A stretch of 64,000 bases of DNA from Brucella pseudogrignonensis (GCF_002252525.1 NZ_NNRM01000018.1:10089-74088); one strand, 5' to 3'; counted from the first letter of the stretch, positions 25,571-34,329 are shown. Notes: a model not told the origin generated them from the sequence alone. Made by a program: numbers and translations.

Positions 25571-26256
25571 TTGCCGCCTGCTTTCTCAAGCATCGCAACC
25601 ATGGGCGCAAAGCCGCGCTGGCGCGCATGCTGCAATGGCGTAACGCCATCATTGTCCGCGAGGTTCACATCAGCACCGGCATCAATCAGCAGTTTTACGA
25701 TGTCGACGTGGCGCTGACCGCCATCGCCCAGGATCACAGCCTCAAGCAAAGCCGTCCATCCGAGATTATTGACGTGATTAACCTTTACGCCGGCTTCAAT
25801 CAGCGTGCGGACGGTTTCAACATGCCCACGTTCCGAAGCCGGAATGAGTGCTGTGCCGCCATAGCGATTGGTGCTTTTAAGATCGGCGCCATGCGTAAGC
25901 GTGAGTTTCAGTATTTCCAGATGTCCGCTTGCGCCTGCATAAAGATAGGGACTGTCCTTAATCGCATCCTTAGCATTCACATTGGCGCCAGCTTCGATCA
26001 ATGCGCGGGCAACATCGACATGATTGGCGTGTGTGGCCGCAAGAAGCGCTGTTTCACCAGCCTTGCCTTTGGTTTCAAGATCGACGCCTGCCTTGATCGC
26101 TTCTTTAACCGCAGCAAGATTTCCCGCTGAAGCGGATTGAATGAGCGGTGTTTCAGCGCGTGCGACGGCATGGCTGCCCGGTAAAACTGGTTCGGTCATG
26201 ACTATTGTCCCTGCAATCAATGCCAAGGCACTCAAGCTGAATATTGTTTGACGCAT
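25567..26256 (-). CDS. Secreted ankyrin-repeat protein
   Basis: 229 aa. A signal peptide spans about residues 1-35 (SLSALALIAGTIVM, cleavage near VARAET). Five ankyrin repeats follow. Each has the G-x-T-A/P-L helix start and an LIEAGA-type end: LIQSASAGNL, TALLAATHANHVDVA, PYLYAGASGHLEI, TALIPASERGHVETV and TALLEAVILGDGGQRHVDIV. Such periplasmic ankyrin proteins are protein-binding scaffolds or protect periplasmic enzymes. It leads the operon with the deaminase and MFS genes and is divergent from the LysR gene. Confidence 0.85.
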   Translation of the reverse strand: MRQTIFSLSALALIAGTIVMTEPVLPGSHAVARAETPLIQSASAGNLAAVKEAIKAGVDLETKGKAGETALLAATHANHVDVARALIEAGANVNAKDAIKDSPYLYAGASGHLEILKLTLTHGADLKSTNRYGGTALIPASERGHVETVRTLIEAGVKVNHVNNLGWTALLEAVILGDGGQRHVDIVKLLIDAGADVNLADNDGVTPLQHARQRGFAPMVAMLEKAGGK

Positions 26257-26340
26257 CGGCGGTGCTCCTTATTCGTTGCTAAAATAGTTGCAATAAGACA
26301 TATTTAGAAATTAAATGTTCAACTGGCATTCATTTGAATT

Positions 26341-27192
26341 ATGAATACAATATTCAACCTCGAACTATTGCGTGCATTTGTGGCTGTCGTCGACAGCCGC
26401 AGCTTCACGGCTGCAGCGCTGCAGCTGCATTCGACGCAATCCACGGTCAGCCAGAAAATTTTGCGCCTTGAAGAAGCTGCCGGACAATCGCTTCTGGAGC
26501 GGGCAAGGCATGATGTTCGGCCAACTGATGCGGGTGAAAAGCTGCTCGGCTATGCACGGCGGATGCTTCACCTCCATGATGAGGCTGCTGCTGCCATGAC
26601 TGGCAGTGCGCTCACGGCAGTCTTTCGCCTTGGTCTGGCAGAGGATTTTGCAGCAAGATTGGTGACGCCGACGCTTGCCGCATTTTTGCGCGCACATCCC
26701 AAGATGAAACTTGAAGTGACGAGCGGGTTAAGCCGCGAATTGCAGAAAGGTTTTGAAACGGGCGAGTTTGATCTGGTGATGATTAAACAGAAGCGCGGTG
26801 AAACGCTTGGCACCATGCATTGGCCTGAACCATTATCCTGGTTGGAAAGTGCTGATTATCCAGTTTCAGACGTCGATCCACTGCCTCTCGTCGCATTCCC
26901 GCCAAACGGGCTTTATCGGGGCGACATGATGGAGGCGCTCGACCATATTGGCAGGCCGTGGCATGTCGTTTTTACGAGTTCCAGCCTCGCGAGTGTTCAA
27001 AGTGCAATTGCTGAAGGACTGGGTGTCAGCTTGTTGCCTGCGCGTGTCGCACTGCCGTCGCACCGCATTGTTTCAAAAGAAGCCGGATTACCATTTGTAG
27101 AGCCGATGGAAATCGTCATCCAGCACATGGAGAATGGCCCGGATCAAATGCGGCAACTTGTGCAGATGCTAGCCGATATTGTGGGTGAATGA
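26341..27192 (+). CDS. LysR-family regulator divergent from ankyrin/deaminase/MFS operon
   Basis: 283 aa. The N-terminal winged helix is clear: LLRAFVAVVDSRSFTAAALQ, STQSTVSQKILRLEEAAGQ and RARHDVRPTDAGEKLL. The effector domain occupies residues about 85-280. It starts 84 bases from the divergent ankyrin gene; that gap is A/T-rich and includes ATTAAATGTTCAACTGGCAT, suited to LysR T-N11-A boxes. By the usual rule for such pairs it should control the ankyrin/deaminase/MFS operon and itself; the inducer may be a base or nitrogen compound. Confidence 0.85.
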   Translation: MNTIFNLELLRAFVAVVDSRSFTAAALQLHSTQSTVSQKILRLEEAAGQSLLERARHDVRPTDAGEKLLGYARRMLHLHDEAAAAMTGSALTAVFRLGLAEDFAARLVTPTLAAFLRAHPKMKLEVTSGLSRELQKGFETGEFDLVMIKQKRGETLGTMHWPEPLSWLESADYPVSDVDPLPLVAFPPNGLYRGDMMEALDHIGRPWHVVFTSSSLASVQSAIAEGLGVSLLPARVALPSHRIVSKEAGLPFVEPMEIVIQHMENGPDQMRQLVQMLADIVGE

Positions 27193-27420
27193 TCGATTAT
27201 TGCTTTAATAGTCAGTTTTGATGTGACTCATTGCGTCAGAAGCACTGAATCTGTTTGACTCTACCGCAAACGCGGTGTTTTTGCCTGTTGATAGCGCTAC
27301 AGAAATGCCGACAGGATAGCTCCACCACCTTCATCTCAAAGTTCCCTTCGTTTGCTGCAATCACCAGGCGGCACGGTTTTTGCTTGTTGCAGACGGGAGG
27401 CACTTTACGGGAATACGACA
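27193..27420 (+). promoter_or_regulatory. Structured leader of ECF transporter operon
   Basis: The 180 bases before the S-component gene can form three hairpins: ACCGC-AAAC-GCGGT (about 27263-27276), CCTGT ... ACAGG (about 27284-27316) and CTGCAA ... TTGCAG (about 27355-27393). The last one lies just before the GGGAGG/ACGGGAAT ribosome-site region. A leader of this length before a nucleobase-type transporter suggests a riboswitch or attenuator. I could not match it to a known class by eye, so this is a structural observation only. Confidence 0.4.
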
Positions 27421-27993
27421 ATGTCCAACACCACGATCACGCATAACGACGGAAATACGCTGTTTCCGATCGTTCTTTCCATCGTTGCAGCTGCTGCAAC
27501 CGGCGTTCTCTGGGCCTATGCCAATCCGATCCAGCTCGTTCCGGGCGTGATCCAGTGGCGAATTTTTGCATTTCTGCCACCGCTGGTCGGCATCCTTCTG
27601 GGCCGCAAAAGCGGATTTATCTGCGGTTATCTCGGCACCGTGATCTGGTCGCTTCTGGCAGGCACGTTCATTCCTGCGCATTCGCTGATCATTGACGGCT
27701 TCATGGTCGGTCTTACAGGCTTGATTCCGGGCATGTTGTTTGATCCTAAGACGACAACGTTTAATCGCACAATGCTGATTAAAATTGCAGCAACCTGCCT
27801 TGTTGTTGGTCTTTTGATGGTTGCCGCCGTTTCGGCCAGCTTGGCTTATCTCGGCATTTTCCCATACTGGTGGGCGGTAATGTATCTCGGCCTTTCGGAC
27901 ATCGTTCCAATGCTGATTGGTACGCCGTTGCTGGTTGTTCCAGCCCTCAAGATTCTCAAGGGCGCTCACCCGTCCGGTTTCACACGTTTCTGA
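27421..27993 (+). CDS. ECF transporter S component (substrate-binding membrane subunit)
   Basis: 190 aa with five to six hydrophobic segments: LFPIVLSIVAAAATGVLWAY, then FAFLPPLVGILLG, and CGYLGTVIWSLLAGTF. YWWAVMYLGLSDIVPMLIGTPLLVV closes it. The repeated small-residue helices and length match ECF S subunits. The ATG at 27421 is preferred over 27352, which would add a hydrophilic, Cys-containing extension. It heads an operon with fused ATPases, EcfT and a phosphoribosyltransferase, so the substrate is probably a purine-like base or a related heterocycle trapped by phosphoribosylation. Confidence 0.82.
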   Translation: MSNTTITHNDGNTLFPIVLSIVAAAATGVLWAYANPIQLVPGVIQWRIFAFLPPLVGILLGRKSGFICGYLGTVIWSLLAGTFIPAHSLIIDGFMVGLTGLIPGMLFDPKTTTFNRTMLIKIAATCLVVGLLMVAAVSASLAYLGIFPYWWAVMYLGLSDIVPMLIGTPLLVVPALKILKGAHPSGFTRF

Positions 27994-28008
27994 TAGAGAG
28001 CAGTAAAA

Positions 28009-29535
28009 GTGCTCAAACTACAGAATGTAAAAGTAGGCTTTGGCGATTCCGTTCTGGCAATCGCCGAAGCCAACCTCGAAATTCGCGACGGCGAACGGCT
28101 TCTGGTGTGTGGCGCGGGCGGCAGTGGCAAGACCACGCTGCTCAACGCTGCATCGGGCATCGTTCCACGCCTCATTACCCCACAAGTCTTCGATGGCGAA
28201 GTCTCGCTCAATGGCAAGCTCATGTCTTCCATGCCAAAGGATGAGCTGTTCAGCACAGTCGGCGTCGTTTCGCAGAATGTTGAAGATCAGCTCTGGGATC
28301 TGAGCGTTGAAGATCTGGTTGCCTTTCCACTCGAAAATCGTGGACTTGCCAAGGATGCTGTTCGTGCTCGTATCGACGAGCTGCTCAACGAGCTTGAGCT
28401 GAACGCATTGCGAGGGCGGCGCGTCCTGACGCTTTCGGGCGGCGAACGGCGCATGGTGGCGATGGCTGCGGCACTTGCGGCCGAGCCGAAACTGCTTGTG
28501 CTTGATGAGCCGACAACCGGACTTGATCCTGCAGCGCGTCAGCGTCTTGTGCGGGTTCTGAAAAAGCTTGGTGCAGAAATTCCAGCCTTGCTGATTGCCG
28601 AACAGGACCCTGCATCGCTGCAGGCCGTCGTCACCGATATCGGTCTGGTTAAAGACGGTAAGTTAGCACCTGTCGTGCCGCTTGCGTCGATCATCAACGA
28701 TGCTGCTGCGTGGGAAGATGCGGGGGTTCTGCCGCCAATTGCTGCACGCAAACGTCTGGCAGATGTGAAGAGCGGCGGTGAAGTTCTTGTTTCCGTTTCA
28801 GGAATTAAGACGCAGCTTCAGCGCCGGGACGGCCAGCCGGTTCTTGAAAACGTGAATTTCCAGATCCGCGCCGGCGAAGTCGTCGCTCTGATCGGCAAAA
28901 ACGGTGCGGGCAAAACCACGCTGTTTCAATCGATCCTCGGGCTTCAGAAAATTGCAGCAGGCTCAATCATCATTGGCGGCGAGAATGCCGACAAGTGGAC
29001 GGCTGCAAAGCGTGCCCGCTCGGTGGCTTACCTGCCGCAGAACATGCGCCGCATTCTGTTCAACATGACCGTGCTGGAAGAAGTGGTCTTTGCGATCACC
29101 GCCGCGACCCGTGCAGCAAAGGACGATGCAGTGACTGCGCGTGCAACGGCCTGCCTGCAAAAATATGGACTTGGTGGCCATGAGGAAACCAACCCATTTG
29201 CGCTTTCGTCTCGTCAGCAGGCTCTGCTGGGCCTTGCCTGTGCGGAAGCAGCAGGCGCTTCGGTTGCCATTCTAGATGAGCCGCTTCTGGCACGCGATCT
29301 CAATGGTCGTCGAATGCTGGAACTGTTCCTCGAAACGGCGCTTTCCGAAAACCGTGCTGTCATGTTGATCTCTCACGATCTGGAACTCGTGGATGACGTT
29401 TCGTCCCGCGTCATGATCCTGGATCGCGGTCATGTCACCTTTGATGGCGATGTGGATGCATCCTGGGATTCCGATGCCTATCGTGCGCTGGGCTGGCCCA
29501 AGCCGCGTATTGTCGAGACAGGAGAAGCAGCATGA
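28009..29535 (+). CDS. ECF transporter ATPase with two fused ABC domains
   Basis: 508 aa holding two ABC ATPase domains in tandem. The first has LVCGAGGSGKTTLL near residue 33, LTLSGGERRMVAMA near 138 and LLVLDEPTTGLDPA near 162. The second has ALIGKNGAGKTTLF near 295 and a Walker B VAILDEPLLARDLN near 417; its signature region is FALSSRQQALLGLA, where LSSRQ replaces LSGGQ. Such fused EcfA1/A2 proteins (as in YkoD) power ECF importers. It starts with GTG at 28009, 16 bases after the S gene, and overlaps the EcfT gene by ATGA. Confidence 0.88.
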   Translation: MLKLQNVKVGFGDSVLAIAEANLEIRDGERLLVCGAGGSGKTTLLNAASGIVPRLITPQVFDGEVSLNGKLMSSMPKDELFSTVGVVSQNVEDQLWDLSVEDLVAFPLENRGLAKDAVRARIDELLNELELNALRGRRVLTLSGGERRMVAMAAALAAEPKLLVLDEPTTGLDPAARQRLVRVLKKLGAEIPALLIAEQDPASLQAVVTDIGLVKDGKLAPVVPLASIINDAAAWEDAGVLPPIAARKRLADVKSGGEVLVSVSGIKTQLQRRDGQPVLENVNFQIRAGEVVALIGKNGAGKTTLFQSILGLQKIAAGSIIIGGENADKWTAAKRARSVAYLPQNMRRILFNMTVLEEVVFAITAATRAAKDDAVTARATACLQKYGLGGHEETNPFALSSRQQALLGLACAEAAGASVAILDEPLLARDLNGRRMLELFLETALSENRAVMLISHDLELVDDVSSRVMILDRGHVTFDGDVDASWDSDAYRALGWPKPRIVETGEAA

Positions 29536-30224
29536 AAATCTTTTATGATCTGAACTTCTTCGTAAAGCTCGCGGCGGCATTTCTGGTCATGCTTGCGGCC
29601 TGGCTCGTGCCGGGTTGGAAATACGGTGTGCCACTGGCGCTGGTCACGGTCGCCTTTCTGGTGCTGGTTAAGGTGCCGGGCTTGCGTGGCTATCTCAAAG
29701 GTGCCGTGCTTCTGACACTGCTTGTCATGGCAAGCTGGATTCTCAATCTCGTCCTGCAAGGCGTTGCTTTCGTTGATACTTTACCAATTGCAGCCGGTAT
29801 GGCTGCGCGTCTGGTGACAACGACTGCAGCTTTCTATTTCGTTATGGAAACCAGCACGCCCGGCTCCATTCTGGCTGCTGCGAGTGCTGCGCGCCTACCG
29901 CCGATGGTGACACTCGTCTTGTCGCTCACATTCGGCATTATTCCGATGCTGCGTGAGGATTTCGAGCGTATTGCGGATGCTCAGCGCGCACGCGGAATGG
30001 AAATTGACGACGTTTCCTTCCCAATGCGTCTGCGCTTTGCGCTGGCGCGCGGAGTGCCATTGCTGGTTCAGGCTATCCGCATGGCCCACGCGATTTCGCT
30101 GTCCCTTGCCATTTATGGCTTTGACACCAAGCGGAAGCGCACAACATGGCGTAATGTCGGCCTGCTGGTCGAATCGAGACTTGCAGCGGTTCCAGTTAAA
30201 AATGAACCGACGAAACCGCTGTAA
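29532..30224 (+). CDS. ecfT: ECF transporter T component
   Basis: 230 aa with four to five membrane helices near the N-terminus (FVKLAAAFLVMLAAWLVPGW, VPLALVTVAFLVLVKVPG and others). A cytoplasmic coupling region contains DAQRARGMEIDD near residue 155, the conserved A-R-G helix that docks to the ATPases. The start overlaps the ATPase stop. The last 14 codons lie inside a dispersed intergenic repeat (30183-30290), so the C-terminus may have been altered by the repeat. It is probably coupled to the S subunit and ATPases encoded just upstream. Confidence 0.85.
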   Translation: MKIFYDLNFFVKLAAAFLVMLAAWLVPGWKYGVPLALVTVAFLVLVKVPGLRGYLKGAVLLTLLVMASWILNLVLQGVAFVDTLPIAAGMAARLVTTTAAFYFVMETSTPGSILAAASAARLPPMVTLVLSLTFGIIPMLREDFERIADAQRARGMEIDDVSFPMRLRFALARGVPLLVQAIRMAHAISLSLAIYGFDTKRKRTTWRNVGLLVESRLAAVPVKNEPTKPL

Positions 30225-30290
30225 CTGTTTGTTCTTTCGCATTATCCGACGCAAAACCGCTTCGCACTTTTGCTGGAAATGCTATAATCC
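30183..30290 (-). repeat. Dispersed repeat copy 1, overlapping ecfT 3' end
   Basis: On the minus strand this closely matches 45121-45274 on the plus strand: shared ATTATAGCATTTCCAGCAAA, GTGCGAAGCG, CGGATAATGCG and CAAACAGTTACAG. The second copy has about 45 extra bases in the middle. The repeat covers the stop codon and last codons of ecfT and the 80 bases behind it. It is an intergenic element of a family that I infer is spread through this genome. Confidence 0.7.
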
Positions 30291-30305
30291 CAAGGATGCA
30301 AAACG

Positions 30306-30944
30306 ATGACTGAAGACAGCGCGAAACTCTCTGGAAACGGTCAGGTCTGGACCGTTGATGTGGCGGGCCGCAAGGTTGATCTGCCGATTGTGCCGATCAA
30401 TCCGAATTTCGCTATTTCATTGATGATGGTCATCGATCTTGGCGTTCGTTTTGGCGAACATACAGGCAAGGCACTGGCGGAAAAGCTTGCGCCGTTGAAG
30501 CCGGATGTGATTGTTGGCGCTGCGACACTTGGCATTCCTGTTGCGATTGAAGTCTCGCGGGCTCTTGGCCTCGATGACTACGTTATCTTGCAGAAATCGC
30601 CTAAGATCCATCTTGGCGATGCACTCGTGCAGACGATTTCATCCATCACCTCTAAAGGCGAGCAGCGCCTGCTTCTTGATCGTCAGGCAATCCCGCTTCT
30701 TAAAGGAAAGCGCGTTGTCGTGGTGGATGATGTCGTTGCTTCCGGATCAAGCATCAAGGGCTCGGCAGAGCTGGTGCGCAAGGCTGGTGGCGAAGTCGTT
30801 GGAATTGGTGTCATCCTCACCGAAGCCAAGGATTGGCAGGAAGTGCTTGGCGATGATGTGAAATTGCTTCACAGCCTCGCACACATTCCGCAGTTCGATA
30901 ATCAGGATGGCGAGTGGAAGCCGATACCGGAAAGCTTCCTCTAG
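30306..30944 (+). CDS. Phosphoribosyltransferase of ECF operon (purine-type)
   Basis: 212 aa. The PRPP-binding 13-mer is VVVVDDVVASGSS near residue 138, preceded by the flexible-loop region. PDVIVGAATLGIPVAIEVS near 62 is the pyrophosphate loop area. The fold matches adenine/xanthine/orotate-type PRTases, with the xanthine or adenine subfamily most similar by eye. As the last gene after an ECF importer it would convert the imported base to the nucleotide and keep it in the cell. The identity of the base cannot be fixed by sequence reading alone. Confidence 0.85.
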   Translation: MTEDSAKLSGNGQVWTVDVAGRKVDLPIVPINPNFAISLMMVIDLGVRFGEHTGKALAEKLAPLKPDVIVGAATLGIPVAIEVSRALGLDDYVILQKSPKIHLGDALVQTISSITSKGEQRLLLDRQAIPLLKGKRVVVVDDVVASGSSIKGSAELVRKAGGEVVGIGVILTEAKDWQEVLGDDVKLLHSLAHIPQFDNQDGEWKPIPESFL

Positions 30945-31129
30945 AGACAGCCAGCATTTGGGCTCTCGCCGCCTGTAAATGGCGTTCGGGACTGTGTTTC
31001 CGGTGCTCACGTACATAAGCACGCTGCGCGCCGGTTCTCGAACCCCACCATTTTCGGCTCGATGTGTCTCCAAATCTTGCAGCCTCTATCTCTTTGCTAA
31101 CGTGATCTAAGCCTCTCTATTTGAATCAT

Positions 31130-31203
31130 AATCTTATCGGTCCTCGTTTCACGCCGAGAGGACTTATGCCCTAAAAAACGCCGCGCTCGTCGCGGCGTTT
31201 TTG
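31130..31203 (+). ncRNA. Possible small RNA ending at terminator
   Basis: Between the PRTase gene and the GntR gene (30945-31351), a strong terminator at 31173-31203 stands 229 bases after the last stop codon. That is too far to be its obvious partner. Just before it lies a second hairpin (GTCCTCG ... CGAGAGGAC, about 31141-31162), and A/T-rich promoter-like sequence precedes that (around 31095-31125). This could be a short stand-alone RNA; the alternative is a long 3' untranslated region of the operon. The rest of the gap (30945-31129) holds nothing I can name. Confidence 0.3.
31173..31203 (+). terminator. Strong Rho-independent terminator
   Basis: The stem AAAACGCCGCG / CGCGGCGTTTT with a short loop is followed by T residues. 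It is symmetric, with an A-run on the other side, so it could act in both directions. It separates the ECF/PRTase unit from the GntR-led operon. Confidence 0.88.
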
Positions 31204-31351
31204 TGTTTTGCGCCTTGTTTCGCGCGACGGTTGTTATCCGAAATTATCCTTCGCCAGCACGCATAAATCTTTTCAGAAAGCGCGTCGAATTTCGGATTGA
31301 CTGATTTTGTATCCAGGATATTGTACTCAGAAAAGTTGGGAGGCTTTTCTT

Positions 31352-32032
31352 TTGGCGGCTTTTGAATGGCGCAGTCAGACCCGTTTGCTGGACGAAGTAG
31401 CAGAAGCGCTTCGTGAGAGAATTTATGCGGGCGTTTATGCGCCGGGTGCGATTCTCCGACAAGAACATATCGCTGCCGAATTTGGCATTAGCCGCACGCC
31501 ACTGCGCGAAGCCTTGCGTGTTCTGGAGCGTGACGGTCTGGTTATCCACTTGCCGGGCAGGGGCGTTCGTGTGGCCTCCGCTGATCTTACACGCCTGATT
31601 GATGCTTATGCTGTTCGAGAAGTTCTCGATGGCGTTGCTGCACGTTTTGCAGCTGAACGCGCAACAGATGAGGACATTGCAAAGCTGCGCGCCCATGTTG
31701 CCGGGCAGGCAACGGTCGTCGATCCATGGGACCCGAAAGCTTATACGCAGACGAATGTCGATTTTCACATGGCGGTGATGAACACGGCGGGCAACGCCTC
31801 GCTGATCGCATTCGTTCCGTTGTTGCGCATGACATCGCAGGTTTTCGCGCCATCCTTTTCTCTGTCGGTAGACCGCGCACGCGATGCAATTCGCGAACAT
31901 GGAGCAATTGTTGAAGCCATCGCTTCGCGTGATGGGGAAGAGGCCGAGCGGCTGGCGCGGGCACATATCCGCGCAACCACGGCAAGACTGGAGGCGGAAA
32001 TGCCTCTGCGGGAGAATGAAAATGAAGCATGA
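31352..32032 (+). CDS. GntR-family (FadR/FCD) regulator
   Basis: 227 aa. Residues about 5-70 are a winged helix (LLDEVAEALRERIYAG, LRQEHIAAEFGISRTPLREA, LVIHLPGRGVRVA). The rest is an all-helical FCD ligand domain with metal-type residues (DFHMAVMNTAGN near 135, REHGAIVEAI near 185). The likely start is TTG at 31352, eight bases after GGGAGG; the in-frame ATG at 31307 has no ribosome site. It overlaps the aldehyde dehydrogenase gene by 11 bases, so it is the first gene of a catabolic operon it probably represses. Confidence 0.85.
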   Translation: MAAFEWRSQTRLLDEVAEALRERIYAGVYAPGAILRQEHIAAEFGISRTPLREALRVLERDGLVIHLPGRGVRVASADLTRLIDAYAVREVLDGVAARFAAERATDEDIAKLRAHVAGQATVVDPWDPKAYTQTNVDFHMAVMNTAGNASLIAFVPLLRMTSQVFAPSFSLSVDRARDAIREHGAIVEAIASRDGEEAERLARAHIRATTARLEAEMPLRENENEA

Positions 32033-33494
32033 AAACAAGTCGGGTGGCTCAGGCCTTCTTCGTTATGGCAATTTCATTGGCGGTCAATGGCAGGACGCTT
32101 TGGGTGGCGAGCACATTACGCTTCGCAATCCTTCCGATGGTAGCGATCTGGCTCTCATCGCGCGCGGCACGAAAGCCGACGTCGATCTGGCTGTGGCTGC
32201 AGCCCGTGCCGCACTTTCCGGTGAATGGGGCAAGTTGACCGCGACCGAGCGCGGTCGTGTCTTGCACCGCATTTCAGAAGAAGTGTTAAAAAACATCGAC
32301 TTGTTGACTGATCTTGAATCAAAGGATGTAGGCAAGCCTGTAACTCAGGCGCGCGCCGATGTTGTGGCGCTGGCGCGGTATCTTGAATTCTATGGTGCAT
32401 CCGCCGACAAGGTTCATGGCGACACGCTGCCTTATCAGAACGGTTTCACCGTTCTGTCGATCTATGAGCCGCATGGCGTCACGGGCCATATCATTCCGTG
32501 GAACTATCCAATGCAGATTTTGGGCCGCAGCCTCGGCGCAGCACTGGCGATGGGCAATGCTGCTGTGGTCAAGCCTGCGGAAGAAGCCTGCCTGACCATT
32601 CTGGAATTCGCAAAGATTGCTGAGAAAGCCGGTCTGCCGAAAGGCGCACTCAATGTCGTAACCGGACTTGGTGCAGAAGCAGGTGCAGCGCTTTCAGAGC
32701 ACCCGGACGTGAACCACATTTCATTCACCGGATCGGTGCGTACAGGCGAAGCAGTGCAGGCGGCAGCCGCAAAAAACACTGTTCCGGTAACGCTGGAGCT
32801 TGGTGGCAAGTCTCCGCAGATCGTTTTCGCGGATGCTGATCTCGACCGTGCCATTCCGTTCCTCGTCAATGCAGGCATTCAGAATGCCGGCCAAACCTGC
32901 TCGGCATCCTCGCGCATTCTGGTCGAACGCAGCGTTTATGAAGATGTCGTGGCTCGCATGAGCGAACGCTATCGCGCGTTGAAGGTTGGCCCGGCAGGCG
33001 ATGATCTTTCTGTCGGTCCCGTTGTATCGCAGCGCCAGAAGGCGATTGTTGACGGCTATCTTGATCTTGCAAAGGAAAGTGGTCTGGCGATTGCGGCGCA
33101 AGGTGTGTTGGTGGACGATGCGCCGGAAGGTGGTGCTTATGTACTGCCAACACTGATCCGTGATGTGCCTGCCGACCATCGTCTGGCGCAGGAGGAAATT
33201 TTCGGTCCTGTTCAGGTCATTCTACCTTTCGATACCGAAGAAGAAGCCATTTCGATTGCCAATGGGACTTCATATGGCCTCGTCTGCGGGATCTGGACCA
33301 ATGATGGCGGACGCCAATTCCGTTTGGCCCGCGCTATCCATTCCGGTCAGGTATTCATCAATAATTACGGCGCTGGCGGCGGTATCGAATTGCCATTCGG
33401 CGGCGTGAAAAAATCCGGACATGGCCGTGAAAAGGGTTTTGAGGCGCTCTACGGATTTGCCTCGCTGAAGACGATTTCCGTGTATCACGGCTGA
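32022..33494 (+). CDS. NAD(P)-dependent aldehyde dehydrogenase
   Basis: 490 aa, the usual family length. The nucleotide-binding stretch contains IIPWNYPMQ and SFTGSVRTGEAV. The catalytic Glu lies in TLELGGKSPQIV near 260 and the catalytic Cys in NAGQTCSASSRI near 293. EEIFGPVQVI and LPFGGVKKSGHGRE close the family pattern. ATG at 32022 follows GGGAG by seven bases; the longer frame back to 31884 overlaps the GntR gene and is not needed. It oxidises an aldehyde in the pathway of this operon to the acid, most like betaine/aminobutyraldehyde-type or general aldehyde dehydrogenases. Confidence 0.9.
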   Translation: MKHENKSGGSGLLRYGNFIGGQWQDALGGEHITLRNPSDGSDLALIARGTKADVDLAVAAARAALSGEWGKLTATERGRVLHRISEEVLKNIDLLTDLESKDVGKPVTQARADVVALARYLEFYGASADKVHGDTLPYQNGFTVLSIYEPHGVTGHIIPWNYPMQILGRSLGAALAMGNAAVVKPAEEACLTILEFAKIAEKAGLPKGALNVVTGLGAEAGAALSEHPDVNHISFTGSVRTGEAVQAAAAKNTVPVTLELGGKSPQIVFADADLDRAIPFLVNAGIQNAGQTCSASSRILVERSVYEDVVARMSERYRALKVGPAGDDLSVGPVVSQRQKAIVDGYLDLAKESGLAIAAQGVLVDDAPEGGAYVLPTLIRDVPADHRLAQEEIFGPVQVILPFDTEEEAISIANGTSYGLVCGIWTNDGGRQFRLARAIHSGQVFINNYGAGGGIELPFGGVKKSGHGREKGFEALYGFASLKTISVYHG

Positions 33495-33500
33495 AATAGC

Positions 33501-33540
33501 ATTTTCAGGGAAAGTGGGAACCGGTTTCCCGTCCGAAAAT
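33501..33540. repeat. REP-like palindromic repeat
   Basis: Arms ATTTTC-GGGAAA and TTTCCC-CGAAAAT flank GTGGGAACCGG. This is the same core as at 45295-45334, 54511-54552 and 57622-57664. It lies in the gap between the aldehyde dehydrogenase and SDR genes and could act as an mRNA-stabilising hairpin within the operon. Confidence 0.6.
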
Positions 33541-33570
33541 GTGCTGAAGTTAGAATTTGGGAGAATTGCA

Positions 33571-34329
33571 GTGTCGCTTGAAGGTAAGGTCGCGCTCATC
33601 ACTGGAGCTGGTTCGGGATTTGGTGAGGGCATGGCAAAGCGCTTTGTCAGAGACGGCGCCAAGGTCGTCATCGTTGACCGCGACAAGGCAGGTGCCGAGC
33701 GCGTCGCAGGCGAAATTGGAGATGCAGCACTGGCGATCGCTGCCGATATTTCCAAGGAAGCAGATGTTGATGCAGCAGTAGAAGCCGCCCTGTCGAAGTT
33801 CGGTAAAGTCGATATTCTCATCAACAATGCTGGCATCGGCCATAAGCCGCAAAATGCTGAGCTGGTTGAGCCGGAAGAGTTTGATCGCATTCTTGGCGTC
33901 AATGTGCGTGGCGTTTATCTGATGACGCGCAAACTCATCCCACATTTTAAGAGCAATGGTGCCAAGGGAGAGGAATGCGTCATTCTCAATGTCGCTTCGA
34001 CTGGCGCAGGTCGTCCGCGCCCGAATCTCGCTTGGTACAATGCGACCAAGGGCTGGGTGGTTTCTGTGACCAAGGCGCTCGCTATCGAGCTTGCGCCAGC
34101 GAAGATTCGTGTGGTTGCTTTGAACCCGGTTGCCGGTGAGACACCGCTTCTCACCACCTTCATGGGCGAGGATACCGAGGAAATCCGCAAGAAGTTCCGC
34201 GATTCCATTCCGATGGGCCGCCTGTTGAAACCTGATGATTTGGCTGAAGCTGCGGCTTTCCTTTGCTCGCCTCAAGCCTCTATGATCACCGGGGTTGCGC
34301 TCGACGTCGATGGCGGGCGTTCGATTTAA
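33571..34329 (+). CDS. Short-chain dehydrogenase/reductase (SDR)
   Basis: 252 aa. The glycine motif is LITGAGSGFGEGMA near residue 10. NNAGIG lies near 87. The catalytic tetrad has Ser in NVASTGAG near 140 and Tyr/Lys in WYNATKGWV near 155. DVDGGRSI ends the protein, as in classic SDRs. GTG at 33571 has GGGAG upstream. An acidic residue after the second strand (VIVDRDKA) favours NAD. It likely interconverts an alcohol and ketone or aldehyde in the same pathway as the neighbouring dehydrogenase. Confidence 0.88.
   Translation: MSLEGKVALITGAGSGFGEGMAKRFVRDGAKVVIVDRDKAGAERVAGEIGDAALAIAADISKEADVDAAVEAALSKFGKVDILINNAGIGHKPQNAELVEPEEFDRILGVNVRGVYLMTRKLIPHFKSNGAKGEECVILNVASTGAGRPRPNLAWYNATKGWVVSVTKALAIELAPAKIRVVALNPVAGETPLLTTFMGEDTEEIRKKFRDSIPMGRLLKPDDLAEAAAFLCSPQASMITGVALDVDGGRSI

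Noticed and set aside
27240-27420. Assignment of the ECF leader to TPP, purine or preQ1 riboswitches
   Set aside because: Characteristic conserved loops of those classes were not found by eye; only unnamed hairpins can be stated.
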